Part shown: positions 17,841 through 26,937 of the stretch, in pieces | How positions within the stretch are numbered: position 1 is the first letter of the stretch | Layout: each line of letters starts with the position of its first letter | NCBI RefSeq assembly: GCF_018614575.1 | Contig: NZ_JAGGOJ010000040.1 | Coordinates: 1-64,000 of the forward strand | Origin: Streptomyces sp. ISL-10 | GTDB lineage: Bacteria; Actinomycetota; Actinomycetes; Streptomycetales; Streptomycetaceae | DNA: 64,000 nt | Direction of reading: 5' to 3' | Made by a program: the position numbers and the translations under genes | Notes under the pieces: model-generated | Told to the model about the DNA's origin: nothing | The model's database searches: none | What the model saw: the letters and a program-made list of their open reading frames with translations, nothing else

Positions 17841-18295
17841 CCTGCCGAGAACCGCAACATCCTGCTCACCACCAAGGACGGCAGGCTCGTGCGCATCGCC
17901 TCCGGCGACCAGGACGAGATCCTCACCTTCTCCGCCGAGCACGCCCACGCCGCCACCGACGGGGGCCGGGTCGCCATCGGCCGCGCACATCCGGGCCCCA
18001 GAGGCGTGGTGCACTCCTACGAGGAGGCGCTCAACACACCTGACCTGGCTGAGCGCATGCTCCTCGAAGATCCGGTCCTGCGCGCCAAGACACCCTCACT
18101 GCGTACTTCGACTCGGGCTGCGTCTCGGCCGAGGCGGCCCGCCGGCTCAACCTCAGCGTCCGCGCCCCCACCTACCGCCTCGAACGCATCCACCGTCTCA
18201 CCGGCGCCAACCCGGCGGACCCGATGCATCGCTACACCCTGCAGACGGCGGTCATCGGCGCCCGGCTCCTGGACTGGCCCGGCTCCGACGCCTGA
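17841..18295 (+). pseudogene. Decayed PucR/CdaR-type transcriptional regulator
   Basis: From about 17841 the frame reads LLTTKDGRLVRIASGDQDE, then VAIGRAHPGPRGVVHSYEEA and LAERMLLEDPVLRAK, as in the central domain of PucR/CdaR regulators. At about 18090 the frame shifts. The new frame reads TLTAYFDSGC, AEAARRLNLSV, YRLERIHRLTG and LQTAVIGARLL, the C-terminal HTH of the same family, and ends at the TGA at 18295. The segment that normally joins the two parts (several dozen residues) is missing, and so is the N-terminal half. An internal deletion plus frameshift left this remnant. Confidence 0.8.
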
Positions 18296-18477
18296 GCCGC
18301 CGGTACACGTGTTGGCGAGGAGGGCTTCGGTCATTGGGCCGGCGTGCCACGTACAGCTGCGTCACCGTGCCAGCGCCCAGCTCCCAGGCAAGGGCCGACC
18401 GTCCGCCGAGCCCTCCTCGCCCCGCAGCATTGCACAGTGCAAAGGAGAGTGCCAGGGTTCGATACGTCCCTTCCCGG

Positions 18478-19209
18478 CTACCTCGGAGCCACGGCCTTCT
18501 CGACGTCCTCGAAGGTCGCGCCGTCCACGAGGCCGGTGTCCTCCAGGACTTCCATGTGGTCCAGGACGGTCTGGTTGGCCTGACGGGCATGACGGCGGAT
18601 GAGGTCGTTCTGGCTGGCCGCCCTGACTTCACCGATCGTGGCGAAAATCTTCCCGTGCGAGGCCCGCAGCAGGTTGGCGAAGAGGCGGTCGAACTCGGCT
18701 CCCTGGGCGTTCTCCAATTGCCTGACGAAGTCCTGCTGCTCGGCAGTCGCCTCATTGGGGAGCTGGACGCCGAGGATCCGGGCGTCTTCGCGGACCAGTT
18801 GGTCGAGCTTGCTGTGACCGTCCATCAGATGCAGTCCGGCGCGCTTGACGGCCTCGCTCGACGCATGCGTCTGGGCCAGTCGACCCGCGGGGATCTCCCA
18901 CAGACCCGCCTGCCGCACCTTCACGAGGAAGGTCTTGTCGATCTCGGTCACCGGTTGCGGGCCCGAAGGGGCGGACTGGGCACCGGTCGTGCCGGCTCCC
19001 GCGCCGGAGGAGTGGCCGGCACCCGCGCCGGAGGAGTGTCCATAGCCGTTCTGTGCCGCGACTCCCGCCGGCGACTGCGTGGCCGCGGCCTCACCGCCAC
19101 TGCCCCGTACGACGATGAAAACGGTCGCGACGGCGGCGCATACGGCGGCGATCACCGCGATGGCCCGCATCGAGATCCTGGGCTGTACTGCGCGTCGATT
19201 CGGACGCAT
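18478..19209 (-). CDS. DUF4142 (ferritin-like fold) exported protein
   Basis: 243 residues. An N-terminal membrane segment (about 14-34) is followed by a Ser/Gly/Ala linker with two copies of HSSGAGAG. Residues about 85-240 are a four-helix DUF4142 domain (FLVKVRQAGLWEI, HLMDGHSKLDQLV, FVRQLENAQGAEFDRLF, HMEVLED). DUF4142 proteins are exported and often stress-linked; their biochemical role is unknown. The His and Glu residues could bind metal, but that is inference. Confidence 0.85.
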   Translation of the reverse strand: MRPNRRAVQPRISMRAIAVIAAVCAAVATVFIVVRGSGGEAAATQSPAGVAAQNGYGHSSGAGAGHSSGAGAGTTGAQSAPSGPQPVTEIDKTFLVKVRQAGLWEIPAGRLAQTHASSEAVKRAGLHLMDGHSKLDQLVREDARILGVQLPNEATAEQQDFVRQLENAQGAEFDRLFANLLRASHGKIFATIGEVRAASQNDLIRRHARQANQTVLDHMEVLEDTGLVDGATFEDVEKAVAPR

Positions 19210-19473
19210 GATGCCTCCCGGTTCGGCATGAAATGGTCGTTCATGTCATCGGGAGCTGTTGAGGCGGCTGGCACGGCACGCAGCCAGGTGTACGGACGCG
19301 GGCGCCGGGGCGTTCAGCCGGCGACAAGGATCCGTAGCGACCGCCCAGCACGCGAGGTCACCGTCCCGCGCGGACGGCCTTCCTGAGCTGCGGTTCGGTA
19401 ACGGGGCCACGCCAGAATGCTTCGCCTGTGAAATTTTTGCATAGTCTCAAGCTTTCGGTCGCTCTGCTGCGCG
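19210..19473. promoter_or_regulatory. Divergent promoter region, DUF4142 / SpoIIE phosphatase
   Basis: 264 bases between divergent genes. A/T-rich DNA, rare in this window, sits at 19427-19450 (TGTGAAATTTTTGCATAGTC), including a possible -10 CATAGT. I cannot place a convincing -35. Confidence 0.35.
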
Positions 19474-20589
19474 GTGCCAGGCGACCGGAGGAAGACCGCC
19501 CGCACCGCCTGTGACACCGCGAGGGTGGACTTGGCCGAGGAGTCACCGCAGCGCTTTGCCCTGCTGTCCGTACTGCCGTACGCCGTCATGGCAGTGGTCA
19601 CCGTGGTCGACATCACCGCAGGGCCCTCGGTGGGATTCCTGCCGCTGGTGTCCCTCGGTCCGGCATTCGCGGGCCTGGCCGGCGGATGGCGGCGTACGGC
19701 GTTCATCGGAGCCCTCGCCCTCCTGCTCTGCCTCGGACTCGGGGTCTACGACGGCCTGTTCGCCGGCCGCCGCGGCTACACCGCGCTGGCTTCGGTGGCG
19801 GGAGTGACCGCGGCCGGACTGCTGGCCGCGGTGATGAGGCAGCGGCGGGAGGCCGAACTCGCCAGCGTCCGCTCCATCGCGGAGGTCGCTCAGCGGGTGC
19901 TGCTGCGACCGGTGCCACGCAGCGCCGGGCACCTGCGCGTCGGCGTCTCGTACACCTCGGCGGTCGCCGAGGCACGGATCGGCGGGGACCTGTACGAGGT
20001 CGTGGCCTCGCCCGGCGGCGTACGGGTGATCGTGGGAGACGTACAGGGCAAGGGGCTGGAGGCGGTGGAGACCGCGGCCGTCGTGCTGGGTGCCTTCCGC
20101 GAGGCCGCACATGACGAGCCCGACCTGCGAAGCGTCGGCGCACGGCTCGAACGTGTCGCCGACCGCGAGCTCCACGGCGAGAAGTTCGTCACCGCCGTGC
20201 TGGCCGAGGTGGGCGACGACCGGAGCGTCACCCTGCTCAACTACGGTCATCCGGCGCCCTTGATCGTGCGAGCCGACGGGGGGGTGCGCTTCGCCGCGCC
20301 ACCTCGCCATGCTCTGCCGCTCGGTCTCGGCATACACGCCACGGAAGGGCCGGACCCGTACCGGGCGGACTTCACGCCGGAAGATCAACTCCTGCTGTAC
20401 ACCGACGGTGTCTCCGAGGCCCGCGACCGTAAAAACGGCTTCTATCCCCTCGCCGAGCGGGCCGCCCTCCTCAAGGACCCGGATCCCGAACTGGCTCTCC
20501 AGGCGCTGCGCGAGGACCTGGTTCGGCACGCGGAAGGCCCCCTCCACGACGACGCGGCCATGCTGTTGCTGCGTTACCACGGGAGCTGA
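19474..20589 (+). CDS. Membrane-anchored PP2C (SpoIIE-type) serine phosphatase
   Basis: Up to 371 residues. Start uncertain: GTG 19474 has no clear ribosome site, while GTG 19525 and TTG 19531 (GAGGG 5 bases upstream) are good alternatives. Three to four membrane helices cover about 28-122. A linker leads to the PP2C domain, with metal-binding aspartates in GGDLYE (Asp172), GDVQGKG and LLYTDGVSEARD and the late HDDAAMLLL. Such proteins dephosphorylate anti-anti-sigma factors and activate sigma factors of the SigB/SigF type. No partner gene lies next to it; an RsbW-like kinase is encoded 30 kb away. Confidence 0.9.
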   Translation: MPGDRRKTARTACDTARVDLAEESPQRFALLSVLPYAVMAVVTVVDITAGPSVGFLPLVSLGPAFAGLAGGWRRTAFIGALALLLCLGLGVYDGLFAGRRGYTALASVAGVTAAGLLAAVMRQRREAELASVRSIAEVAQRVLLRPVPRSAGHLRVGVSYTSAVAEARIGGDLYEVVASPGGVRVIVGDVQGKGLEAVETAAVVLGAFREAAHDEPDLRSVGARLERVADRELHGEKFVTAVLAEVGDDRSVTLLNYGHPAPLIVRADGGVRFAAPPRHALPLGLGIHATEGPDPYRADFTPEDQLLLYTDGVSEARDRKNGFYPLAERAALLKDPDPELALQALREDLVRHAEGPLHDDAAMLLLRYHGS

Positions 20590-20649
20590 CAAGGCTCTGG
20601 CCCGGGGGCGGCGAGACGGCGATCCGGCGGGGCACGGTAGAAAGGGAGC

Positions 20650-21177
20650 ATGGCCGACGAGGTGCAGTCCCCCCAGCGCGTCGACGATGTCGACGCGGTG
20701 ACCCGTGCGGTGCTCACTGCCTCGCGACTGCTGGTCGCGGTCTCCGCGCGCTCCCTCGCGGCGGTCGAGGACAGGGTGACGCTGGCGCAGTTCCGGCTGC
20801 TCGTCGTGCTGTCCACCCACGGCCCGGCCAAACTCGTCGTGCTCGCGGACCGGCTCGGCGTCAATCCTTCCACAGCCATGCGCATGATCGACCGGCTGAT
20901 CGCGGCCGGTCTCGCGGACCGCCAGACCAACCCCGAGAACCGGCGCGAAACCGTACTGCGGCTCACCCGCGAAGGCTGCGCGCTCGTCGAGGACGTCATG
21001 GCGAGACGCCGACAGGAGATTGCAACGATTGTGGAGCGCCTGTCTTTTGATCAACGCTCCGCTCTCATAGACGCCTTGACCGCATTCACCGAGGCAGGTG
21101 ACGAGCCCGGCGTGATGGCGGGACACAACGGTCTGTCTCCACTGGGTTGGGCGGATGCGCCCATGCACCAGGGCTGA
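20650..21177 (+). CDS. MarR-family transcriptional regulator
   Basis: 175 residues; AAGGGAG lies 4 bases before the ATG. It has a MarR winged helix: VTLAQFRLLVVLS, LADRLGVNPSTAMRMIDRLIAAGL, and the wing DRQTNPENRRETVLRLT. The last 20 residues extend beyond the fold. These dimers usually repress genes for stress or efflux and respond to small ligands. The target is not evident; neighbours are a phosphatase and an acetyltransferase. Confidence 0.92.
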   Translation: MADEVQSPQRVDDVDAVTRAVLTASRLLVAVSARSLAAVEDRVTLAQFRLLVVLSTHGPAKLVVLADRLGVNPSTAMRMIDRLIAAGLADRQTNPENRRETVLRLTREGCALVEDVMARRRQEIATIVERLSFDQRSALIDALTAFTEAGDEPGVMAGHNGLSPLGWADAPMHQG

Positions 21178-21403
21178 TGAGTCGGCTCCCGCCTCGGCAA
21201 CACCGGTGACGCAGCCTGCGGCCACATGCCTGGGGTGGCCGTTGTCGCCGAGCTGGTCGCCCTGCGCCCTTTGTGTACGCGGATGTCCTCGACGGTGAAC
21301 CAGGCGGCCTGCAAGCAGTCCGTGCGGGGCGCTGTGACGGACGCGTCACGGCTGCCGTGAATATCCGGTGGCGGGCCCGGCCGTCCGTGGTCATCATCGC
21401 GGG

Positions 21404-21964
21404 ATGCACGTCTTCCTGACGACCGAACGGCTCGGCTTGCGTTCGTTCACCGACGCCGACACCGACGACCTGTTCGCGCTGGACAACGATCCCGATGTCA
21501 TGCGCTTCATCAACGGCGGCCGGCCGACGAGCCGCGAGGCGATCCGGGAGCAGACTCTGCCACGGCTCCTCCGCGACTGTCCGTGCCTTCGGACCCGAAG
21601 CTACTGGGCGGCGGAGGAGAAGGCCACCGGGACGTTCCTGGGCTGGTTCGAGTTCCGTCCCCTCGACGACCACAGCCCTGCCGTGGTCGAGCTCGGCTAC
21701 CGGCTGAACAAGGCCGCCTGGGGCAAGGGCTTTGCCACCGAGGGCTCGCGGGCCCTGATCAGCAAAGGGTTCACCGACCTCGCGGTGGAGCGGGTCACCG
21801 CGAACACCATGACGGTGAACGCCGGTTCCCGGCGTGTGATGGAGAAGGCGGGCCTGTCGTTCCTCCGGAAATTCACCGGGGACTGGCCGGAGGCGATCGC
21901 GGGATCCGAGCACGGCGAGGTCGAGTACGAGCTCACCCGGGCCGACTGGCAGCAGCGCCGGTAG
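21404..21964 (+). CDS. GNAT-family N-acetyltransferase (RimJ/RimL-like)
   Basis: 186 residues from the ATG at 21404 (ribosome site weak). Acetyl-CoA fold features: TERLGLRSFTDADTDDLF at the start, ELGYRLNKAAWGKGFATEG (the pyrophosphate loop region), and VNAGSRRVMEKAGLSF near the end. RimJ/RimL-like enzymes acetylate protein N-termini or small amines. The substrate is unknown. The next gene is a decayed LysR remnant 25 bases downstream. Confidence 0.9.
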   Translation: MHVFLTTERLGLRSFTDADTDDLFALDNDPDVMRFINGGRPTSREAIREQTLPRLLRDCPCLRTRSYWAAEEKATGTFLGWFEFRPLDDHSPAVVELGYRLNKAAWGKGFATEGSRALISKGFTDLAVERVTANTMTVNAGSRRVMEKAGLSFLRKFTGDWPEAIAGSEHGEVEYELTRADWQQRR

Positions 21965-21989
21965 CTCCGCATCACCGCAGAAGGGCGGG

Positions 21990-22844
21990 CGCCAAATCGG
22001 CGCGCCGTCTGTTCACCAAGGGCAGTACGGGGGTGGAGCTCACCGCGTGCGGTGTCGAGGTGGTCAGCCGGGCCCGTGACGTCCTTGCCCGCGCGGATGT
22101 CCTCGGCCGGCGGCGGACTCTCACCCCGGGCACCACGCGCACCCTGCGGCTCGGCGCCACGAACACCCCGGTCCTGCCCAGCCTCGTGGCCGCGATACGC
22201 ACGGCCTTCCCTGACCTGGCGATGTCGATGAGCAGTGTGTACGCCACCGGGGAACTGGTCAGACTGATGGAGAACGGCGAGCTGACGCCGCGCTGGGCGT
22301 CGACCACCCGGGGCTGGAACTGCGCCACTCCCCCGCCCTTGCGCACCGCGCCATCGTCACCGCGCCGGTGTTCGTGGCGCTGCCCGCCGATCACCCGCTG
22401 GCACACCGGGTGGAGGTGCCGCTCGAGGAGCTGGCTCAGGACACCTGGTTCGTGACACCCGACGACGGGGTGGGCCGGCCGGGTGCCTTCTACGACGCGT
22501 GCCGGGCGGCCGGATTCGCCCCGGCGGCCGAGCACGAGTTCAGCCCGCTCGACCAGTTGCAGGTGCTGGTCGCCGGCGGACACGGCGTCTCCGCGATCCA
22601 GGCTGCCCACAGGCCCTTCGACGGTGTGCTGATCAAACCGCCGGCCGGTACGCCGCTGTGGCTGAGGCACCTGATGATCTGGCGGTGCGACAGCGTCGAC
22701 GACGTGACGGCGGAGGCGCTCCACCACTACGCGGCCGCGGCCTACCGGGAACTCATCACCCAGGCCCCGCACTTCCAGGCCTGGGCGAACCGGACCTACG
22801 CCGCCCCTCGCCCGCTGGGGCGGCCCGGCACCAGGGTCAGGTGA
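21990..22844 (+). pseudogene. LysR-family regulator, 5' truncated and frameshifted
   Basis: At about 21990 the frame enters a LysR protein in mid-HTH (ARRLFTKGSTGVELTACG), so the start and most of the DNA-binding domain are gone. It reads on through TLRLGATNTPVLPSLVAAI and VYATGELVRLMENGEL, then shifts at about 22283. The next frame continues with AALGVDHPGLELRHSPALA, FVALPADHPLAHR and LAQDTWFVTPDDG to a TGA ending at 22844. Loss of one G in what was CTGGAC (now CTGAC) explains the shift. Two independent lesions mean it is not functional. Confidence 0.85.
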
Positions 22845-22895
22845 CAGGGCCGGACGGGGGCGGTGTCCGCTTCTCGCGTCCGCGGCTCCGCCGCG

Positions 22896-23900
22896 TCACA
22901 GATACAGCCGGGACGAGTGGTCCACCAGTTGACGCAGTGCCGTGACGTACGCTTCGTCGCCGCCCAGGTCCGCGAGAAGGCGGTGTGCCTCCTCGCGGAA
23001 GGCGGTGAGGTCCCGCTGGTACCGGTGCTGGTTGGCGGGTGCGAGGAGCAGTTCGGTGAGCGCGTTCCTGGCGCGGGCGGATTCCCGGGCGGCGGCGTGC
23101 AGGTCCGTGAGGCGCTCTGCGGTCCCGGGCGCACCCTCCTCCAGGGCGCACGCGAGGAGATACGTCACCGTGCCGTTCAGCAGGTCCTCGTTGCGGCCGG
23201 AGAGGATGTCCTCCTGATCGTTGAACAGCTGCCACAGAATGCCGAAGACGTGGCCGAACTCGCGCCACAGCCCTATCTGTTCGGGCGGCGCTTCCGCGAG
23301 GATCGCGGCCATGGCGGTGATCATGCCGAAGGGCGCGCCCGACTTGCCCCGGTACACCTCGGCGACCGATTTCCGCGTGGCCCCGGAAAGGTCGCCGCGA
23401 ATGTCGGCGAGTTGGCCTTCGGCGGCGACGGCTCCGCAGGTCAGGGCTTCCGTCGTCAGCGCGCCGCGGACCTCCTCCGGTGCCTGTAGGGCCCGGAGGA
23501 TCTGCAGGGGCAGCACATGCCCGGCGACGACCGAGGCGAGCAAGGCTTCGTGAGGGCCGAGTTCGTCGCCGACAGGAGTCGAGCCGTTCCCGTCGGACAG
23601 ATCGTCGAAGTAGCACGCCGATGTCCACCACAGCACATGCACAGCCGCTATCGGGACGGCCGGTTCCGGGCTGCCGGTCTCGGCGCCGTGCACCAGCAGG
23701 GGCAGCACCGAGAGCGGGTGCTTCAGCTGCTGGTGCCGTAAAAGGCCGACGACGGCGTTCTTCGTCCCGCTCGATGTCGCGCCGAGCCTTTCCAGCGCGC
23801 CGGCTGTCTCCGCGTCGATGTCCGCCGCGAATTTGTGGTGCAGGTCCTGGTACGACAGGGAGTTCACTGAAGCACGTCCTCTCGGGTGGTGGTGGGTCAT
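22896..23900 (-). CDS. Polyprenyl (isoprenyl) diphosphate synthase-like protein
   Basis: 334 residues from the ATG (GAGGT 8 bases upstream); an in-frame GTG at 23867 is also possible. Class I prenyl synthase features are visible. The first Asp-rich motif is DDLSD (99-103), GKSGAPF stands where GKT/GKS is normal, and the second motif is NDQED (227-231), with Asn in place of the first Asp. The NDxxD form occurs in ComQ-type and other divergent members. It probably condenses isopentenyl diphosphate into a short chain or prenylates an acceptor. No other isoprenoid gene is adjacent, so the product is unknown. Confidence 0.82.
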   Translation of the reverse strand: MTHHHPRGRASVNSLSYQDLHHKFAADIDAETAGALERLGATSSGTKNAVVGLLRHQQLKHPLSVLPLLVHGAETGSPEPAVPIAAVHVLWWTSACYFDDLSDGNGSTPVGDELGPHEALLASVVAGHVLPLQILRALQAPEEVRGALTTEALTCGAVAAEGQLADIRGDLSGATRKSVAEVYRGKSGAPFGMITAMAAILAEAPPEQIGLWREFGHVFGILWQLFNDQEDILSGRNEDLLNGTVTYLLACALEEGAPGTAERLTDLHAAARESARARNALTELLLAPANQHRYQRDLTAFREEAHRLLADLGGDEAYVTALRQLVDHSSRLYL

Positions 23901-24442
23901 GAGTAATTACCTCACGACAGCGAGGACGGGCACCGGGGCGGGACGGGTCTCTGAGTTCCCACAACGGGCGTGAGCCGGCGCCGCGCGCCTGCCCGCAGGA
24001 TCGGGCCTGCCGGAAACCGGCAGGCCCGTGCCAAGGGCCTGAGATGGGTGGCGGCACCCATGGGGCCTCGGTCCATCCCGGGAGTCAGGCCGGGCCGGCG
24101 CCGTGTGACAGCCAAGGGTGGCCCGGGCACTCCTGCTACGGCGTGGCCACCATGGCGTGATGGGTGGTGAGGCCGTGGAGCTGAGCTCCACGTGACGGCA
24201 GAGGGCGCGGCACCCGTGCGGTACGCCGTCGAAGCCTGGCAGGTGATCGCTCCGGAGATCCAGGACTAACGGCCCGATGCGGAGCGGGCTCGACGACCGC
24301 CGTCGCCATCTGGCGAGGTGCTCGTCCACCTCGCCCGGCGGCAGTCCGGCCGACGTCGCCGCCGGGCTGCACCGCGTGGGCCGGCCGACCACGCTCATCC
24401 GGGCGCGAGCCGCGTGACTCAGACTGTCGGCCCCGGCCGCCT
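23901..24442. other. 542-base gap with strong inverted repeats
   Basis: No gene can be supported. It contains a perfect 12-bp hairpin with a 3-base loop (24002-24028) and a smaller one, CGTGGAGC-TGA-GCTCCACG, at about 24172-24190. The minus strand is open through much of the gap, but I see no start signal or known domain. Confidence 0.5.
24002..24028 (-). terminator. Perfect 12-bp hairpin
   Basis: CGGGCCTGCCGG (24002-24013), loop AAA, CCGGCAGGCCCG (24017-24028). It is about 100 bases upstream of the polyprenyl synthase start and 400 bases beyond the RNase H stop. It could end read-through transcription from rnhA. There is no T-run, as is common in Streptomyces. Confidence 0.45.
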
Positions 24443-25138
24443 TCAGGGAGCAGGAGCGCTCGCCGAGGCACAGGAGGGGTGGCCCCAGCCGTCGGCGTTC
24501 TTCGCGATCGTCTCGCCCTTGGCGTACGGCCGGCCGCAGCGGCACCGGCCGGGGAACTTCGCGGTGACCGAACCGCGGGAGGACACCGGGGAGCGCCGCG
24601 CCGACCGGGGCCGGCGGGAGTGCGCTCCGGCCGCCCCCTGCACCGGGCTGTCGGGCGGCGGAAGAGCCGACCCGGCCGCGGAGCCTGCCGCCTGCTGCGT
24701 ACGGGCGGTGTGGCCGGCCGCACCGTCCGCGGCCGCGTTCAGCCGGTCCCCGTCGATCTGGTGCGCCGGGGTGTAGACGAAGGTCACGTCCCGGTCGGCC
24801 AGCAGTTCGTCGATCGCCACCACCAGATCCCGGTTGGCCACCGGCGTGCCCGCGGCGGTCTTCCAGCCCTTCCGGCGCCAGCCCGGCAGCCAGGTGGTGA
24901 CCGCCTTCATCGCGTACTGCGAGTCCATGCGCACCTCCAGCGGCACCGCTGGGTCGGTGGCCTCCAACAGCCGGCGCAACGCGGTCAGTTCGGCGACATT
25001 GTTCGTCGCGGCGCCGAGCGGTCCCGCCTCCCAGGAGGCCACCTCGCCGTCGTCGCCGGCGATGACCCACGCCCAGGCCGCAGGCCCGGGATTCCCCTTC
25101 GACGCACCGTCACACGCGGCAATGATCCGTTCCGTCAT
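24443..25138 (-). CDS. rnhA: Ribonuclease HI with C-terminal zinc-ribbon-like tail
   Basis: 231 residues. The RNase H domain fills about 1-145, and its four metal-binding acids are visible: ACDGASKGN (Asp10), NNVAELTAL (Glu), VRMDSQYAM (Asp) and AAADGAAG (Asp). It cuts the RNA strand of RNA-DNA hybrids. A Ser/Pro/Arg-rich linker follows, then about 35 residues, KFPGRCRCGRPYAKGETI...GWGHPSC, with CxC and a late HxxC that look like a metal-binding ribbon. Many actinobacterial RNase HI proteins lack this tail, which could guide nucleic-acid binding. Confidence 0.88.
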   Translation of the reverse strand: MTERIIAACDGASKGNPGPAAWAWVIAGDDGEVASWEAGPLGAATNNVAELTALRRLLEATDPAVPLEVRMDSQYAMKAVTTWLPGWRRKGWKTAAGTPVANRDLVVAIDELLADRDVTFVYTPAHQIDGDRLNAAADGAAGHTARTQQAAGSAAGSALPPPDSPVQGAAGAHSRRPRSARRSPVSSRGSVTAKFPGRCRCGRPYAKGETIAKNADGWGHPSCASASAPAP

Positions 25139-25401
25139 GCGCTCGATGCTGTCACGCCGGCCCACCGCGCCCGAATCCGCACCCTTGCCGTGCCGGGGCG
25201 GGCAGGCGCCGGGCACGCGGCGCGAGCGGGGCGCCCACAGGAGCCGAGACCCGACCGCGTCCGGAGCCCACGTCCGTACAACAGCCCCTCTTCGCGCAGG
25301 TCAGGAGCGTTCGACCCGACGCACATGTCCAACGCGTGCAGAAGAGGAGCACACTGGCAGAAGGGCAGGTGTACAGCGTGGGCGGTGCGGAGGTGATGCG
25401 G

Positions 25402-26316
25402 ATGCCCAGGGGCCGGTCGCGTTCGCGCTACGTCCCGGATCGGGGACTCGCCACCCGCATGGTGACGACGATGTTCCTGATCGGGCTGCTCTATGTCGTC
25501 TTCGTCGGTGTCCTGCTCGTCCTCCTGCGGGACTCCTGGCCCGTCATCCTGCTGATCGCGGGCGGCCTGTTCGTCGTGCAGTTCTGGTTCAGCGACCGGA
25601 TCGCGGCCTACAGCATGGGGGCCCGGGAGGTCACCCCCGAGCAGGCGCCTGAGCTGCACGGCGCCGTGGACCGCATCTGTGCCCTCGCCGACATGCCCAA
25701 GCCGCGGGTGGCGATCGCCGACAGCGACGTGCCGAACGCCTTCGCCACGGGCCGTAACCAGAAGTCTGCCCTGGTCTGCGCCACCACCGGCCTGCTGCGC
25801 CGCCTGAATCCGGAGGAGCTGGAGGGCGTCCTCGCGCACGAGCTGTCGCATGTCGCCCATCGCGATGTCGCGGTGATGACCATCGCCTCGTTCCTAGGTG
25901 TCCTCGCGGGCATGATGGCTCGCGTCGCGCTCTACAGCGGGCTCGGCCGCAACAGCCGTGACAGCAACGCCGCCATCGCGGTGATCCTGGTGCCGGTGAT
26001 CAGTGGTGTCGTGTACGTGATCAGCTTCCTGCTGACCCGGGTGCTCTCCCGCTACCGCGAGTTGTCCGCGGACCGCGCCGCCGCACTGCTCACGGGCCGC
26101 CCGTCCGCACTCGCCTCCGCGCTGACCAAGGTGACCGGCGAGATGGCGAAGATCCCCACCCGTGACCTGCGCAAGGCTGAGCCGTTCAACGCCTTCTGGT
26201 TCGCCCCCGCGTTCTCCTCCAAGGAGAGCCTCAGCAGGCTGCTCTCCTCCCATCCGACACTCGAGCAGCGCCTCGACCAGCTCGGCCGTATCTCGGCGCG
26301 GCTCGGCCGTCCCTAG
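25402..26316 (+). CDS. htpX: Membrane zinc metalloprotease HtpX
   Basis: 304 residues from the ATG at 25402, chosen for GGAGG 8 bases upstream. Two N-terminal membrane helices (about 20-64) precede the M48 peptidase: HELSH at 146-150 binds zinc with Glu220 in RYRELSADRAA. Another pair of membrane helices lies between them. HtpX degrades damaged membrane proteins at the cytosolic side. It is followed 21 bases later by a PspAB gene, a pair often found together in actinobacteria, which ties both to envelope stress. Confidence 0.92.
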   Translation: MPRGRSRSRYVPDRGLATRMVTTMFLIGLLYVVFVGVLLVLLRDSWPVILLIAGGLFVVQFWFSDRIAAYSMGAREVTPEQAPELHGAVDRICALADMPKPRVAIADSDVPNAFATGRNQKSALVCATTGLLRRLNPEELEGVLAHELSHVAHRDVAVMTIASFLGVLAGMMARVALYSGLGRNSRDSNAAIAVILVPVISGVVYVISFLLTRVLSRYRELSADRAAALLTGRPSALASALTKVTGEMAKIPTRDLRKAEPFNAFWFAPAFSSKESLSRLLSSHPTLEQRLDQLGRISARLGRP

Positions 26317-26337
26317 ATCGGGAGCGGAGGTTCTCCT

Positions 26338-26937
26338 GTGGGACTCCTGGATGTCATCCTCGGCCGCAGCAAACCGGTACGTCCCGACCTCGACCAGCTC
26401 TTCGCTCTGCCGTCCGCCGCGATCAGCCTCCAGGCCGGGGCCGGATTCACCCCGACCGGCATCGGCGCCGTGTGTTTCGCCCGCGTCGAGGGCGGCGCCT
26501 TCGCCGAGCTCCGGAAGGAGGTGCGGGAGCTGCTGGACGCGGACACCGACCGGGGTGGCATACCGGTCGAGTTCAGCCAGGACGCGTACGACTACACCTG
26601 GCTCCTCGCCCGGCACCCCGCTGACGACACCGCCTCCCTGGTCAACGACCTGCACGCCGTCAACACCCTCCTTCAGGACGCCGGCTTCGGTCCGCATCTC
26701 CTCTGCTCCCTGATCGGCTTCCGCGAGGCGGCGGGGCAGCGCGTCCTGGCACTGGTCTACCTCTACAAACGCGGCACTTTCTATCCCTTCGCGCCGCTGC
26801 CCGACGGCACGCAGAGACGCGACAACGCGCTCGAACTCGAGATCAGGGCCCTGCTCAAGACCGACCTGCGCATCGAGGCGGACCTGACCCGCTGGTTCCC
26901 GGTCTGGGGCGCACCCGGGCTCGACGCGGGCGCGTGA
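26338..26937 (+). CDS. pspAB: PspA-associated protein PspAB
   Basis: 199 residues; the GTG has GGAGG 7 bases upstream. The N-terminus MGLLDVILGRSKPVRPDLDQLFALPSA and the ending LKTDLRIEADLTRWFPVWG are characteristic of the PspAB family. It is a soluble protein linked to phage-shock/envelope stress and encoded after htpX here. Its exact function is not known. Confidence 0.85.
   Translation: MGLLDVILGRSKPVRPDLDQLFALPSAAISLQAGAGFTPTGIGAVCFARVEGGAFAELRKEVRELLDADTDRGGIPVEFSQDAYDYTWLLARHPADDTASLVNDLHAVNTLLQDAGFGPHLLCSLIGFREAAGQRVLALVYLYKRGTFYPFAPLPDGTQRRDNALELEIRALLKTDLRIEADLTRWFPVWGAPGLDAGA

Noticed and set aside
24136..24300. Minus-strand open stretch reading LVLDLRSDHLPGFDGVPHGC
   Set aside because: No start signal, no conserved domain; kept as part of the gap.
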